Shown: positions 16,901 to 26,946, counted from the stretch's first letter. The stretch is 64,000 nt of DNA from Hippopus hippopus (GCA_946811185.2 OX328109.1:1240001-1304000); one strand, 5' to 3'. Translations and numbers: made by a program. The notes: generated from the sequence alone by a model not told the origin.

Positions 16901-19900
16901 TTGCAAGCTCACAAACTTGAAAAACCTGAGGGAGGGGAAGGAAAAAGGTTTCAATTTGATTACTGAGCTAATACATCTAATTTTGATGCTACTATATGGC
17001 TCCTCCTGTTGGCTCCTACCGGCCCTAATTTTTTTGAGTTGGCGAATTTGATGGTCCACAAATAAAAATATGCAGGGGAAGCCTGATTTTGGGAAAAAGG
17101 AGAAAATGCAGGTTACGAGCAGGTTTTCAGAAACCTTCTTTCTCAATGTTGTTAAATGTGGGGATAGTTTGGTAAAGGGTTGAAGTGGTTGTTGTATCAT
17201 TCATCTATATTGTCCTGCATTAACTCTTTACCAGACAACAAAACTTTGGACTTATTCCAATTGAAAGCAGTGGCAGACAGCATTATTAAGTGTGGCTTTT
17301 ATAATGAGATTTACTCTTCCGAATTCAAGGAAGTGACAGATGACATAATATGTGGCTATTATGATGAGATTTGTCTAAAATAAGGCCAGAAAACATTGTT
17401 GGAAAAGGAGAAAATGCTACCATTTCTCCTTTTCCAACAATGTTTTCTTTTATTCCGAAATCCAATTTCACTTTTTGTGTCCCATATCTTTCAGTTTTGT
17501 TGGTTGGAAAAGAGAAAATCAAAGTACAATAGGGTAAGAGAAAGGGCAAAAGTGACAAGAAACTAACTTACAAGTTATTGTTGTATTATTTGTCTATCCT
17601 GTCCTGCATATACCCTTTACCATACGACCCTGAAGAAGGCCTTTGAAAACATTGTTGGAAAAGGAGTAAATGCTAGTAAACATTTTTCTACCCGATCCAG
17701 GACAAATTTCATCATTTGAGCCACCTGTAATTTGTTGTCTGTAAATGCTGTCAATGGGGATCAGTTTGAAATTTTGTCAGACGGAAAAGCTTTAGGTTTG
17801 TCTAAATTCAAAGCAGTTGCAGACGACATGTTACATGTGTCTAGAATGATGAAATTTATCTCAACAAGGGCAGAAAACATTGTTAGAAATGGTGAAAAAG
17901 CTGGTTTCCAGCATTTGCTTCTTTTCCTGCATTGTTTTCAAAAGCTTTCTTTTTCAGGGTCATTAATCCAAAAACATGGGATTGTTTGGTAACGGGTTTA
18001 AGTGGCTATTGTATCATTCATCAATCTTGTCTTGCATTAAATCTTTACCAGACAACAAAATTTTGGACTTGTTCCAATTCAAAGCAGTGGCAGACAACAT
18101 TGTTAAGTGTGGCTATTATAATGCCATTTGTTGAAACTAAGTGCTGAAAACATTGTGGGAAAAGGAGAAAATGCTGGTAACCAGCATTTTCACCTTTTCC
18201 CACAATGTTTTCAAAAGGCTTCTTTTTCAGGGTCATGAAAAGTCAGGATTGTTAGGTAAAGGGCTAAGTGGTTATTGTATCATTTGTTGATCTTGTCCCT
18301 TGTTAACTCCTTCACTACAAAATAACTATTGATAAATCATATTTTTTAAGGCCTACATAATTATGCGTTTCTGCTGCAAGATGAAGAGACAGTTTGGTCA
18401 GAATCTAGTATAAAGTATTCGACACTGTAGAAGAGAAATCAGACTGCACATTCTGTGCAGTCTGATCCTGATATACACTGTCTGCAAAAGTTTCTTGTGT
18501 TGTCAATGGCAAGGAAAGATTTAAAAGTATTGCATCAACCTCTATAGGTCATTTGACTCACTGTTTGGGGATTGCATGGTGAAGGGTTAAATGTAACAAA
18601 AGTAATGATATTTGTGTTGGGCTGTACAATTTGCAAGCATTAAAGTAACAAAAGCTGCCAAAAGTAAACAAAGTAGGTGTTAAAATGCATTTAAATCTTA
18701 ATCATATAATTGATCAAAAGCATGGAAATTATTTTCAAGATGACAATCTGTTATTGAAGTGTCAGTCCAAGTGTTAGTCTCTGGCAGAGAAATTAGTTTC
18801 AAAACTAGTTTAAAAGTTGCCAGGTCACTCTATCTTTTGTTTACTTTTTGCCTGATTTTGAAATTAATTTTTCTACCAGCAACTACTAGTATTACTTGGA
18901 CTGACCTCACAATAAAAGCTTGACATCTTCACAAGATTTTCTACAATTTTAAATGGTATGATTTAAATTTAAATGCATTTTAATATCTGTAGTTTGTTTT
19001 TGTTTGTTTGTTTGTTTTGTTTTGTTTTGTTTTTTTGCAGCTGTTGGGCCTTTAAGCTTGTCCAACTTGCAAGTATTTGCAGTGGGCAAAAGTGACTCAA
19101 GTGGTTTAAGTAGGTAATGAAATTTGTCTATGAAAGGGGAGAAATCATGTAGGAAGCATTTTATTTTTTCCCCACAATGTTTTCGAAAGCTGTGTATCTC
19201 AGTGTCCTTTTAACTTGGGATTGTTTGATGAAGGTACAAAATTTTAGACTGGTCTAAACTGGAAGCATAAATTTTGCAGAAGACATACTTAATGTGACTC
19301 AAATGATTGGATTTGTTTCTGAAAAATAAAAAAAAAACATTGAGGGAAAAGGAGAAAATGCTAGTAGCCAGCATTTTCTCCTTTTCCGACAATGTTTTCT
19401 ACTCTTACCAAAACAAGATTCAATTTTTGAGTCACATTTTATTGTCTGCAAATGCTTTCAATTTGGACAAGTCTATAATTTTGTCGTTTGGTAAAGAGTT
19501 AACCCTTTACCACACAGTCCCAACTTTTAAGTTTTTAACGACCCTTAGAAAGAAGGCTTTTAAAAATGTACATGGGAAAAGGAGAAAATGCTGGTAACCA
19601 GTATTTTTCATGCCTTTTGTCACAATGTTTTCTAACCTATCAATAACAAATCTTGTCATTTTGGCCATATTTAATTTGTTGTCTGCAAATGCTTTCAATT
19701 TGGACAAGTCTAAAATTTTTTCGTCTGGTAAAGAGTTAATGCAATTGACATTATGAGGAAATACTTGAAGGATATGATCATTGTGGAAAAAGAATACTTT
19801 TTTAGCTACTATTTGTGCTACTATTAAAGTAGTGTACTTACTCTACTATATGATGGCATGTAAGTTTCACAAAATTGGCTTTGAAATAAGAGAGCCCTGT

Positions 19901-22900
19901 CCGTGTTTTAAATGGCACCCTGGTATGTTAAGTATGTGAAATACGAGGGTTGTTCGATATGTAATGTGTATTGTACGATATCTCAAAAGCATTTGACTCA
20001 AATAGTGAAATGAACATTACATCCCTTCAAAATATTCTCCGCGGTTTGAAATACATAATTTCAATCTCTGAATCCATTTCTGAAATGTGTCACGGTACGC
20101 TGATTTAGGTAAACCTCTGAGGCACTGACTGATGGCTGAGCCAAGGGCTTGTCTGGACTTGTAACGACGACCAGATAAGAACTTTTTAAGTTTTGGAAAA
20201 AGGAAAAAGTCGCATGGGGCTAGATCTGGAGAGTATGGTGGGTTTGGCAAGATGGTAACCTTCTCCGACTTCAAAAATTGCTTCACAAGCTCAGATGTAT
20301 GTGATGGAGCATTATCATGAAGTAGACGAACATGCCTAAATACTGACACAGGGCGTCGTTTAAGATAATATTTCTTGAGCTTTCTCTCAGTAATTCCGAC
20401 CTGTAACAATTTTGCCCTTCGGCACCGGAATTTGTACAGCTATACTATCACATGAGAAGAATATGCAATAAAGAACCTTCTTTGTGCTAATGCTTCTTTT
20501 AGCAAATACAGGCCTTCTACCCTGTTTAGTTAGCCATATTTTGTTTCCAATTTTTCTTACTGGTTCGAAATAGTGAACCCATGTTTCGTCACCAGTAACA
20601 ATGTTTGCAAATTGTCTTTGATTGAATTTGGGAAACATTTTGAGCAATTGCTTAGCGGTTTGTACTCGTACCCGTTTTTGGTCATCTGTCAATATATGCA
20701 GTATCCATCTGGCAGAAATCTTTCGTAGTTTCAAAATACGCTTCAAAATGAAATGCACCCATGATAGCGATATGCCAACAGCGTTGGCAGTATCACGAAT
20801 CGTGTATCTACTTTTGAGACATTTGCCTTGCCTGTTACAGTCACAGGTTGGCCAGATTTTGCTGCATCTTTGACGTACTCTGTGCCAGTCAGAAATTTCT
20901 TTCTCCACGTACGAACTATCTCATAAGATACCTTATCAGACCCATAAACTTCCCCTAATTCAGTAAAAATCTGCATTACCGAATGACCGAGTTTTGTGCG
21001 AACTTTTATATAAGCTCTAATTTCTTTAATATTCTTAATCTGTTTCCCAACCATTTTTACAACAGTGGTCAACGACCAGCTCTAATGAAATGACTATAGG
21101 TTTAAAACTATGTGGAGCTAAAGGCTCGTGTTTATACCGTTGGAAAGGTATTGAATAGAGCTATTCAAGCGTATCATCATCCACGAAATCGTTGAAAGCG
21201 TTATCGCGCTGTGGTACAATACACATTACATACAGCCCATACGAACAGCCCTCATACAGTAGCTGCTTTTAACTCGTCAGCACACAATCCCAAGTTTTAC
21301 TGAGTCTGAGAAAAAAGGCTCTTGAAAACATGAAAAAAGGAGAAAATGCAGGTTACCAGCGTTTTCTTCTTTTCCCATACTGTTTTCTACACTTTTGAAG
21401 AGAAATCTATCTTTTTAGCCATATTTAATTTGTCATCTGCTCATGCTTTCAATTTGGACTTGTGTAAAAATTTGTCATTTGATAAAAGGTTAACTCTTTA
21501 CCAGATGACAAGTTTTGGACTTGTCCAAATTGAAAGAATTTGAATGTGACAAAATATATGTTGCTGTAGCCATTGGAATTGCCTTTCAAAGGGTAGAGAA
21601 AGTTGTGGAAAAAGGATTAAATACTGGTCATGAGCATGGTTTTTTTTTTTTACAACAATGTTTTCAAGTTTTCTTGCTCAGGATGGTAAAAAAAAGGGCG
21701 ATTGTTTTGTGAAGGATATTGCATCCTTTTCAAAAGTGGTATACTGCTAAAGCGTCATTGCTGTCCTAATGTTACAATTACATGTAGGTTTGATATTACA
21801 CAAAGATTTAAAATGACATTACAATTGATTGTCTGTTTGTAGCCCAGCCGGATAGCTCAGTGGTTAGGGTATCTTAATCATGACCTGGTGATTGCGCATT
21901 CATTACTCAGTTGATTCAAACTTTCTTTCCAGCTATTTTATGTCTCTCACCACTGATGCATGTGAGAGAAGTAGTCAGAGGCTTGGAAAGAAAATTGATT
22001 CAGCGCTGGTGTGAGAAAGCCAGAAAACACACATGTAGGTGCACTGGCCACCTTGATATGACCTTAGCTGTCGAAACAAAAACAAAATTGTGTACAAACA
22101 AACAAAATTGTGTGTTTGTATGGTGTTTAACGCCCTTTTCAACATTATTTCAGTAATTCCTCTGCAGCCAGTTAACCCATCCATGCCCTTATAGAGTTTC
22201 TTTTACCAGAAATTTGCCAAGCTGGGGATTCAAACCACTGACCCCCGATTTTAAGTCCTGTAAGCTACCTAGTGTTCTACCAGGCTTGATGAACGGCATT
22301 ACGAAAATGACAAAAAGCATTTCCCTTTTTTTCCCCTAACCATGCACTTTAAGACGCATCCAAATGCAAAATATTTGCAGACCGAAAATTCAGAATTGGT
22401 ACAAATGCACTCAATTTCTCAGAAAACATTGTGAGAAAAGGAAAATGTACTGGTTACTAGCATTTTCTCCTTTTCCCACAATGTTTTCAAAAAGCCCTCT
22501 TCCTGTTGGTGGTTAAAACTCAAGAATGTGTAGTAAAGGGGCTAGGATGTAAAGCAGTGGTATGTTACAGCAAAGTTCATAATAATGGAAACTTGCATAA
22601 TCTAAAGTAACTCATTTCTATTTTCAGGAGTGATAATTTTAGAAGGTTGTACTACAGAGTTGTCTGATCATGAGGACAATTTCACATGCATCTAATTTCA
22701 TTGCTGTATTTCAGGGGTGATAATTTTAGAAGGTTGTACTATAGAGTTGTCTGATCATGAGGATGGTTTCACGTTCATGATACATTATCCAGGGTCGGGA
22801 ACCAGGACCTATATCTTGTTAGCAGATACTCAGGAAGAAATGGAGGGATGGATGAAGGTCAGTAAATCAAACATTAAATCTTTCTTAAACGACAAAATGT

Positions 22901-25900
22901 TAGACTTTTTCAAAATGAAAGCATTTGCAGACGACAAAAGAAATTTTGCTCATAATTTGCAATTTACTTTTAGTAAGGTAGAAAACTGGTTACCAGCATT
23001 TTCTCCTATTTCCATAGTGTTTTTGAAAGCTTTTTTTCCCCAGTGTCGTTAAAACTTGGACTGTATGGTAATAGGCTAACTCGTTCCCAAACATCGAAAT
23101 TTTTTACTTTTCAAAATTGAAAGCATTATGCCGACGACTTGTTAAATGTCGCGCAAATGATGATTTCAGTCTTTGCAAGGAAAGGAAACATTGTGGGAAA
23201 AGAAGAAAATGCTGGTTACCAGCATTTTCTCCTTTTCCCAAGATTTTTTTTAAAGGCCTTTTCCTCTGGGTTGTTTGGTAAGGGTAAAGACTTGAAGTGA
23301 CTCCCACAACTCTTTTTGCTTCTGCATAGATCAAGATCAGACTGCAGAGAACATGCTTGTAGATCTGAACTGTCTGCTTTACTCAACACTGTAGACAAAA
23401 GCAACCATGATACTGCAAATATTGCAAAAAATGGTGGTCCTATTTCTAGACTGAAAACTGAGCCTGGTATTGGTAGTGAAGTTAGTAACATACAGGGCTT
23501 GAAATCTGAGGGTTGTAGGATCGAATCTCAGTTTGGCCAATTTCTTTCTGTGGATTGATGATAGTAATTGCAACAGGACTCATTTTTCTCTCACTTCTGA
23601 CCATTGTTTCAATGATAGTGATGTGGGAAAGCAACCAGTAGTATATTGTGGGAAGTACTGGTTAAAAGAACTCAAGAAAGGAATGCAACCGCATGGATAG
23701 GTGCACTGCCCTGATATAAGAGAAATGATGTTGAAAACGGTGTTAAACACCATAAATACAAAGAAGCAAAAAAGTATACTGAAAAATGTCTGGTTAAACT
23801 GGTGCTCAATGGAGTAAAATGTGTTTATTTCTGTCCATACCATAGATGACACTAGAGGCTTTTGTGGATAGTGTAGATCAAGATCAGACTGCACAGAACA
23901 TGCAGTATGATCTCTGATCTACACTGACCACTGTTATATTCTAGATTAAGGCCAAATTGTCTCTTGATCTTGCAGAGAAAATGAGCCATGCTGTGAAAAG
24001 GGGGCCGAAACTTTTCGCTATTGGTCAATTTTCTGTTTGTTCAAGGACTAGTCTACCTCATGATAAAGTTTGTTGTTAAAAAATTGTGGATATTATGGAT
24101 CAATAATTATGTGATGGCTTGCTTGGTACCATGGATCACGGAGATGCATTAAGCCCCCTTTTGCCAGGGCATGGCTCAAGCATATTTTTTTGCCTTTGAG
24201 AAAAGGCAGTTCATTTATTCAGTAGCATAAGAATTAATGACCCTGAGGAAGAAAACATTCAAAAATTCAAAGATGGACCTTGAAGCTTGAAAGCAGGAGC
24301 CCTAGGACTGGTAGAATTTATCTCTTTACCACACAATATGGAGTGTTGATGATCCTAAGCAAAAAACCTTTTGAAAACATTGTGGAAAAAGGAGAAAATG
24401 CTGGCAACCAGCATTTTCTCCTTTTTTCACAATGTTTTCAAATACAACCAAAACACAAATTTCAATTTTTGAGTCATATTTATTTTGTCGTCTGCAAATG
24501 CTTTCAATTTAGACTAGTCTAAAATTTTGTCATTTGGTAAAGAGTTCATTGTTGTTCAACAAGGAGGAAAATAATGATTACAGATGATAAAATCAAGCAT
24601 TTTGATATCAGCATGTCAGTTAACTTTATAGCAGACTACGAAATTTTGGACTTGTCAAAACTGAAAACATTTGCAGATGACAAAATAAATGTGACTCAAA
24701 TTGAAATTTGTTTTTGTGATGGCAGCAAATAGTATTTTCTCCTTTTCCCACAATGTGTTCAAAAGCCTTCTCTGTCACCAGATTGTGTTTTAAAGGCTTA
24801 ACTTTGTGATCTGTCAAAAATGAAAACATTTGCAGACAACAAATTAAATGTGGCTCAAATCATGTGTTTGTTAGTAAAAGGGTAGAAAACAATGTTGGAA
24901 AAGGAGAAAATGCAGATTTACAGCATTTTTTCCGTGGTACACAATGTTTTCAAAAGGCATCTCCATTGAGGATCGTTAGAATTCGAGATTGTGTGGTAAA
25001 GTGTTCATGCATTTATTGCCTAATTCATTCAACCTGATCCTGACCTTTATGCTGAATATATAGGTAGGTTTATAAATAGTACTCCGACTTTCATTCAGGA
25101 AGTGATATATACACGGGGAGGTACAGGTGAGCAGTTCAATTTGTGCATACCATATGGAATATTTCTATGACCATTTGGAACAAAACCAAGACAGCCCCGT
25201 GTGGTGCCGAGTTTAAAAATAGAATTTTAATCTATGTAAATGATGTTGACTTGGATCAGGTAAAATAAAGTAAGTTATACACATGAAACAAATTTGCAAC
25301 AGACAATATTGAAAACATACCTATGTAGTAGAGATAGTCAACATAAATTTTGATACATGAATACACAAGTAAACATTTTGGCTAAATGACAAATGGTCTG
25401 TAACAATGTTTTCAAGTGTGGCTAGCTAAAAAATAATAAATTGTGTGCTGGTGGTAATAAGTCAAAAACTTACAAAAAAGAAAATACAGAATACTGCTAC
25501 CTGTGGTTTTTTGAGAGTTTTGTTTTGGGAAAATTGTAATTTCTCCTTTGTCATGTCTCCTTTTCCTACATTGTCTTCTACCCTATCAAGTACAAATTCC
25601 ATCATTTGAGCCACATTTAAATTGTCGTCTGCAAAATTAATGCCTTCAATTTGGTCCAGGCGAAAATTTTGTCCAGTGGTAAAGAGTTAACCCTTTACCA
25701 AACAACCCACTTATAGACTTGTCCAAATTGAAAACATTTGCAGACGACAAAATAAATGTGACTGAAAAATAGAAATTTGCTTCTGGAAGGATAGAAAACA
25801 TTGTGGTAAAAGGAGAAAATGCTGGTTACCAGCATTTTCTCCATTTCCCACAATGTTTTCAAAAGGTTTCTTTCTTAGGGTCGTTAAAAGTCGGGATTGT

Positions 25901-26367
25901 TTGGTAAAGAGTTAAAGATTGTTTTTCTGTTACAGGTTCTGTCTTGTGCCAGTTATGACTACATGAAACTCTGTGTCAATGAATTGAAAAGTCAGTTATC
26001 AGATATAGAGGCCAAAAACAACAAAAATCTTCTACAGAACGTGTTGGAGGAAAGTGATCAGATTCATAGGTCAACGAAACATTTCGAAAGCATACGAAAC
26101 GGACTCGAGACATCGGGGATGGCAACGTCAATGTCATCTAGTTCATCGAGTGGAAGTGGGTCAGGTAAACGGTACAATCCGTTTAACTCTGATGGTTTGT
26201 TGGAACTTGATGAGGATGACAGTAGGAGGTCGAGAAATTCTGTGATGGAAAAAAACGCTCGAACTTTTCAAGAAATGCATGAAGAATTCGGGCGTCAGAT
26301 CAAAGAGATAATGGCAGAGTGGAAGAAGAAAAATAAACATAAACATTTGTTTGAAGATTTAGAATAA
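13776..26367 (+). CDS. PHETA1/2: PHETA (sesquipedalian) PH-domain endosomal protein, complete
   Basis: Endosomal adaptor that binds the OCRL/INPP5B inositol 5-phosphatases and acts in receptor recycling and endosome-to-Golgi traffic. Three coding exons (13776-13950, 22715-22857, 25936-26367) give 249 aa, the same length I recall for human PHETA1. The N-terminus MKINEKSLSKYA and the PH domain (about residues 17-108; GYLHKRG, RGFQKRWFVLKGNLFFYY, GVIILEGCTIELSD, MEGWMKV) are typical. A Ser-rich linker is followed by the F&H motif FQEMHEEFGRQI (Phe217, His221). Stop codons TGA and TAA lie in frame directly before the ATG, fixing the start. An acceptor at 13719 (ctttttcag) implies an upstream non-coding exon, not located. 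One ancestral gene probably corresponds to both vertebrate paralogues. Confidence 0.93.
13975..14165 (-). mobile_element. Family A element cut by a SINE
   Basis: Starts 24 bp after the PHETA exon 1 donor. Its last arm is interrupted by the SINE at 14173-14425 and resumes after it (TTTCAATTTAGAAGG...TCTAAAATTTG, 14430-14475). Confidence 0.75.
14173..14430 (+). mobile_element. SINE, second subfamily
   Basis: tRNA-like head CACCTGGTTAGCTCGGGGAT with TGACTGGTGACCTGGTGGTT, then GATGCATGTGAGAAAAGTAG, GACTTGGAAAGAAAGTTGTG and tail GGCGTTTAACTCCAACACAA. Same subfamily as 21842-22083. Inserted in a family A arm. Confidence 0.8.
14906..15130 (-). mobile_element. Family A element
   Basis: Full arms; stem with GCTAGTAGCCAGC loop and CATCATGG/CCACCATG base changes. 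TTAA ends decayed. Confidence 0.75.
15143..15505 (+). mobile_element. Two plus-oriented family A copies sharing TTAA
   Basis: 15143-15297 has lost the second stem strand; 15294-15505 has a broken core (GTGAGAAAATGTCACCTGC). Shared TTAA at 15294-15297. Confidence 0.7.
15545..15712 (-). mobile_element. Two partial family A arms in tandem
   Basis: Two consecutive copies of stem end plus left arm (CACATTGTTTTCTACTCTTT... and TTTTCTACCATTCCAAGAC...), each to GCTTTCAG. Looks like a local tandem duplication. Confidence 0.6.
15715..16021 (+). mobile_element. tRNA-derived SINE, complete reference copy
   Basis: Head resembles a tRNA: box A-like TTAGCTAAGTTGGTAGTGTG and a perfect box B GGTTCGATTCC, closing with GGCTCAGCCA. 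The body has CAACAGGATTCATTCC, TGTGGGAAAGCAGCCAGTGG and CACTGGCCTCCACGATATAA; the tail is TGAAATAATGTTGAAAACGG, CGTTAAACACCATACAATCA and short ATCA repeats. The tail type is widespread in molluscs (from memory) and may be shared with a partner LINE. Confidence 0.9.
16159..16416 (+). mobile_element. Family A element, enlarged left arm
   Basis: Left arm has an internal duplication of the GTGGAAAGGGTG-type segment; stem uses GTTGG against CCACA; ends GGTAAATGGTTAA. Confidence 0.7.
16509..16703 (-). mobile_element. Family A element with damaged core
   Basis: Core reduced to TTGTTGGAAAATGAG...TTGTTTTCTTCCC; both arms recognisable through TTTGTCGTCTGGTAAAA. Confidence 0.65.
17220..17513. mobile_element. 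Family A copy with compensated stem
   Basis: Stem pairs CATTGTTGGAAAAGGAG with CTCCTTTTCCAACAATG (GTTGG/CCAAC instead of GTGGG/CCCAC). Loop shortened to GCTACC. Left arm contains an internal duplication. Confidence 0.75.
18037..18268 (+). mobile_element. Family A element
   Basis: Near-perfect stem with one A/G change (CACC for CTCC); left end TTAAATCTTTACCAGACAAC. Confidence 0.8.
18303..18590 (+). mobile_element. Family B element
   Basis: Core at about 18424-18483: CACTGTAGAAGAGAAATCAG / CAGTCTGATCCTGATATACA around GCACATTCTGTGC. TTAA on both sides (18303, 18587); the outermost right end resembles family A, so a composite is possible. Confidence 0.6.
18648..19000. mobile_element. Family I long inverted repeat (~350 bp)
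   Basis: Left arm has AGTAGGTGTTAAAATGCATT, CAAGATGACAATCTG and GTGTCAGTCCAAGTG; the right arm carries their complements in reverse order. A solo arm is at 30030-30150. Non-coding MITE-like. Confidence 0.7.
19004..19036 (+). repeat. (TTTG)n simple repeat
   Basis: Run of TTTG/TTTTG units between family I and a family A copy. Confidence 0.9.
19047..19739. mobile_element. Three consecutive family A copies
   Basis: 19047-19238 plus, core half lost; 19235-19502 symmetric with two left arms and good stem; 19499-19739 minus with TTAA at both ends. The last two share TTAA 19499-19502. Confidence 0.75.
19942..21256 (-). mobile_element. Decayed mariner transposon
   Basis: About 1.3 kb bounded by TA and imperfect inverted ends (CGAGGGTTGTTCG at left; TGAGGGCTGTTCG on the opposite strand at right, both leading into a shared GTAATGTGTATTGTAC). 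The transposase is split over two frames: N-terminal HTH part (21072-20830), TGDETWVHYFEP part in a second frame, and HDNAPSHTS plus SPDLAPCDFFLF back in the first. The last two aspartates are 34 residues apart, the mariner DD34D spacing. At least two frameshifts make it inactive. It sits in PHETA intron 1. Confidence 0.93.
20017..21072 (-). pseudogene. Mariner transposase pseudogene
   Basis: Open segments 21072-20743, 20908-20387 and 20409-20017 overlap but alternate frame, so the reading frame is broken near 20.83 and 20.4 kb. Catalytic motifs remain recognisable. Closest in style to the mariner lineage that includes SETMAR-type transposases. Confidence 0.9.
21269..21718. mobile_element. 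Two family A copies sharing TTAA
   Basis: Minus copy 21269-21493 and plus copy 21490-21718 joined at TTAA 21490-21493; the second has a T-run replacing one stem strand. They directly follow the mariner. Confidence 0.75.
21842..22083 (+). mobile_element. SINE, second subfamily
   Basis: Head GCCCAGCCGGATAGCTCAGT with TGACCTGGTGATTGCGC, then GATGCATGTGAGAGAAGTAG and GGTGCACTGGCCACC. Tail replaced after CTGTCGAAAC. Confidence 0.8.
22108..22292 (-). mobile_element. SINE, internally deleted, reverse
   Basis: Tail GGTGTTTAACGCCCTTTTCA joined almost directly to the tRNA-like head (GCTGGGGATTCAAACCACTG, reverse box B). Confidence 0.75.
22335..22546 (+). mobile_element. Family A element
   Basis: Stem with deletion in the first strand (AGAAAAGGAAAATGTACTGG); right end GTAAAGGGGCTA. 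Confidence 0.7.
22622..22687 (+). pseudogene. Partial upstream duplicate of PHETA exon 2 start
   Basis: Repeats the acceptor and first ~60 bases of exon 2 (22710-22775) with about ten differences. It has its own tttcag acceptor and reads GVIILEGCTTELSDHEDN before running to an in-frame TAA at 22692-22694. It has no donor, so use of this acceptor would extend exon 2 by 87 bases and truncate the PH domain. Either a decaying duplication or a poison alternative 3' splice site. Confidence 0.75.
22715..22857 (+). CDS. PHETA1/2: PHETA exon 2 (rest of PH domain)
   Basis: Residues 59-106: GVIILEGCTIELSDHEDG, TRTYILLADTQEEMEGWMK. Acceptor tatttcag, donor gtcagt. The first 60-odd bases and the acceptor are duplicated 87 bp upstream. 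Confidence 0.92.
22874..23285 (+). mobile_element. Two plus-oriented family A copies near PHETA exon 2 donor
   Basis: 22874-23085 starts at a TTAA 17 bp after the exon 2 donor and has lost most of the first stem strand; 23082-23285 has an almost intact stem. A family B core fragment follows at 23323-23405. Confidence 0.75.
23475..23757 (+). mobile_element. SINE, near complete
   Basis: Decayed head (ATACAGGGCTTGAAATCTGA, GGATCGAATCTC), body and tail GTTGAAAACGGTGTTAAACA. Confidence 0.8.
23868..23936 (+). mobile_element. Family B core fragment
   Basis: AGTGTAGATCAAGATCAGAC with GCACAGAACATGC loop and the matching return strand. Confidence 0.65.
23990..24186 (+). mobile_element. Family G element
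   Basis: GCTATTGGTCAATTTTCTG, CTACCTCATGATAAAGTTTG, GGATCACGGAGATGCATTAA and GGGCATGGCTCAA in family order. Confidence 0.65.
24319..24547 (-). mobile_element. Family A element
   Basis: Long intact stem (GTGGAAAAAGGAG against CTCCTTTTTTCAC, paired change); arms complete; ends GTAAAGAGTTCA. A separate right-arm fragment is at 24238-24262. Confidence 0.8.
24620..25006 (+). mobile_element. Two plus-oriented family A copies sharing TTAA
   Basis: 24620-24801 (first stem strand lost) and 24798-25006 (degraded loop) joined at TTAA 24798-24801. Confidence 0.75.
25007..25549. other. PHETA intron 2 stretch without recognised repeat
   Basis: AT-rich sequence with no open frame, palindrome or known repeat that I could identify. 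Confidence 0.5.
25550..25915. mobile_element. Family A pair ending at PHETA exon 3 acceptor
   Basis: Half copy 25550-25690 (minus) and full plus copy 25687-25915 share TTAA. The second ends 20 bp before exon 3, leaving only TTGTTTTTCTGTTACAG as native 3' splice signal. Confidence 0.8.
25936..26367 (+). CDS. PHETA1/2: PHETA exon 3 with stop
   Basis: Residues 107-249: ASYDYMKLCVNELKSQL coiled segment, Ser-rich linker, acidic LLELDEDD, F&H motif and a basic tail ending FEDLE. Acceptor ttctgttacag at 25935. The TAA ends at 26367; a family A copy begins about 26 bp downstream, within the likely 3'UTR. Confidence 0.93.
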   Translation, partial: VLSCASYDYMKLCVNELKSQLSDIEAKNNKNLLQNVLEESDQIHRSTKHFESIRNGLETSGMATSMSSSSSSGSGSGKRYNPFNSDGLLELDEDDSRRSRNSVMEKNARTFQEMHEEFGRQIKEIMAEWKKKNKHKHLFEDLE

Positions 26368-26392
26368 TGCAACCATGACATTCATTTTTTTT

Positions 26393-26617
26393 CAACCCCC
26401 TTTACCAAACAATCCGAGTTTCGACCCTGAGCATGAGGCAATTTGGAAATTTAAACATATGGTGGGGAAAGGAGAAAAACCAGAATTTACTTCTATTCCC
26501 ACAGTGTTTTCTACTCTATCACAGACAAAATTCCATCATTTGAGTAACATTTATTTTTCATCTACAAATGCTTACAATTTGGATAACTCTAAAATTTTTG
26601 TTGCTTAGTAAGAGAGG
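26393..26617 (-). mobile_element. Family A element in likely PHETA 3'UTR
   Basis: Arms intact, core shortened (AAAGGAGAAAAACC then TTTACTTCTATTCCC). Begins 26 bp after the stop codon. Confidence 0.7.
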
Positions 26618-26624
26618 AAAAATT

Positions 26625-26946
26625 TCCAGACATGTCATAATTGAAAGCAATTGCAGAGGACAAACCAAATGTGGCTCAAATGGTGACATGGTTATCTTCC
26701 TTGAAATTACTTAGAGTTCTTTAATACTCTAAACAAGACTAAAATTTGGGATTTGTCCAACTTCATGGCAATTGCAGACAAACTTTAATGTGGGTCTAAT
26801 GATGGAACTTGTGAGTGAAAGGACAGAAAACATCGTGGGAAATGGAGAAAATGCTGGTTACCAATATTTTTCCTCTTCCCACATTGTATTCCAAAGCTTT
26901 CTCTCTAAGAGTTGTTGGAACTCGGAATTGTGTGACAAAGGATTAA
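26625..26946 (+). mobile_element. Family A arm fragment and full copy
   Basis: Solo left arm 26625-26685, then copy 26735-26946 with stem containing GTGGGAAATGGAGAAAATGC and a degraded return strand. Confidence 0.65.

Larger units (their letters stand above)
16705..18300 (+). repeat. Tandem array of larger units (~400 bp), each with a family A copy
   Basis: The unique flank TGTATCATTCATCAATCTTG (variants) recurs near 16765, 17195, 17585, 18008 and 18275, and GGACAAAAGTGGCCAGGAAC-type flank near 16735 recurs near 17550. Family A copies in it: 16797-16894 + 17093-17182 (split), 17220-17513, 17610-17785, 17786-18001 and 18037-18268. Local segmental duplication in PHETA intron 1. Confidence 0.75.

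Noticed and set aside
26161..26346. Minus-strand frame opposite PHETA exon 3
   Set aside because: Shadow of the coding strand; the plus-strand frame has clear PHETA homology.
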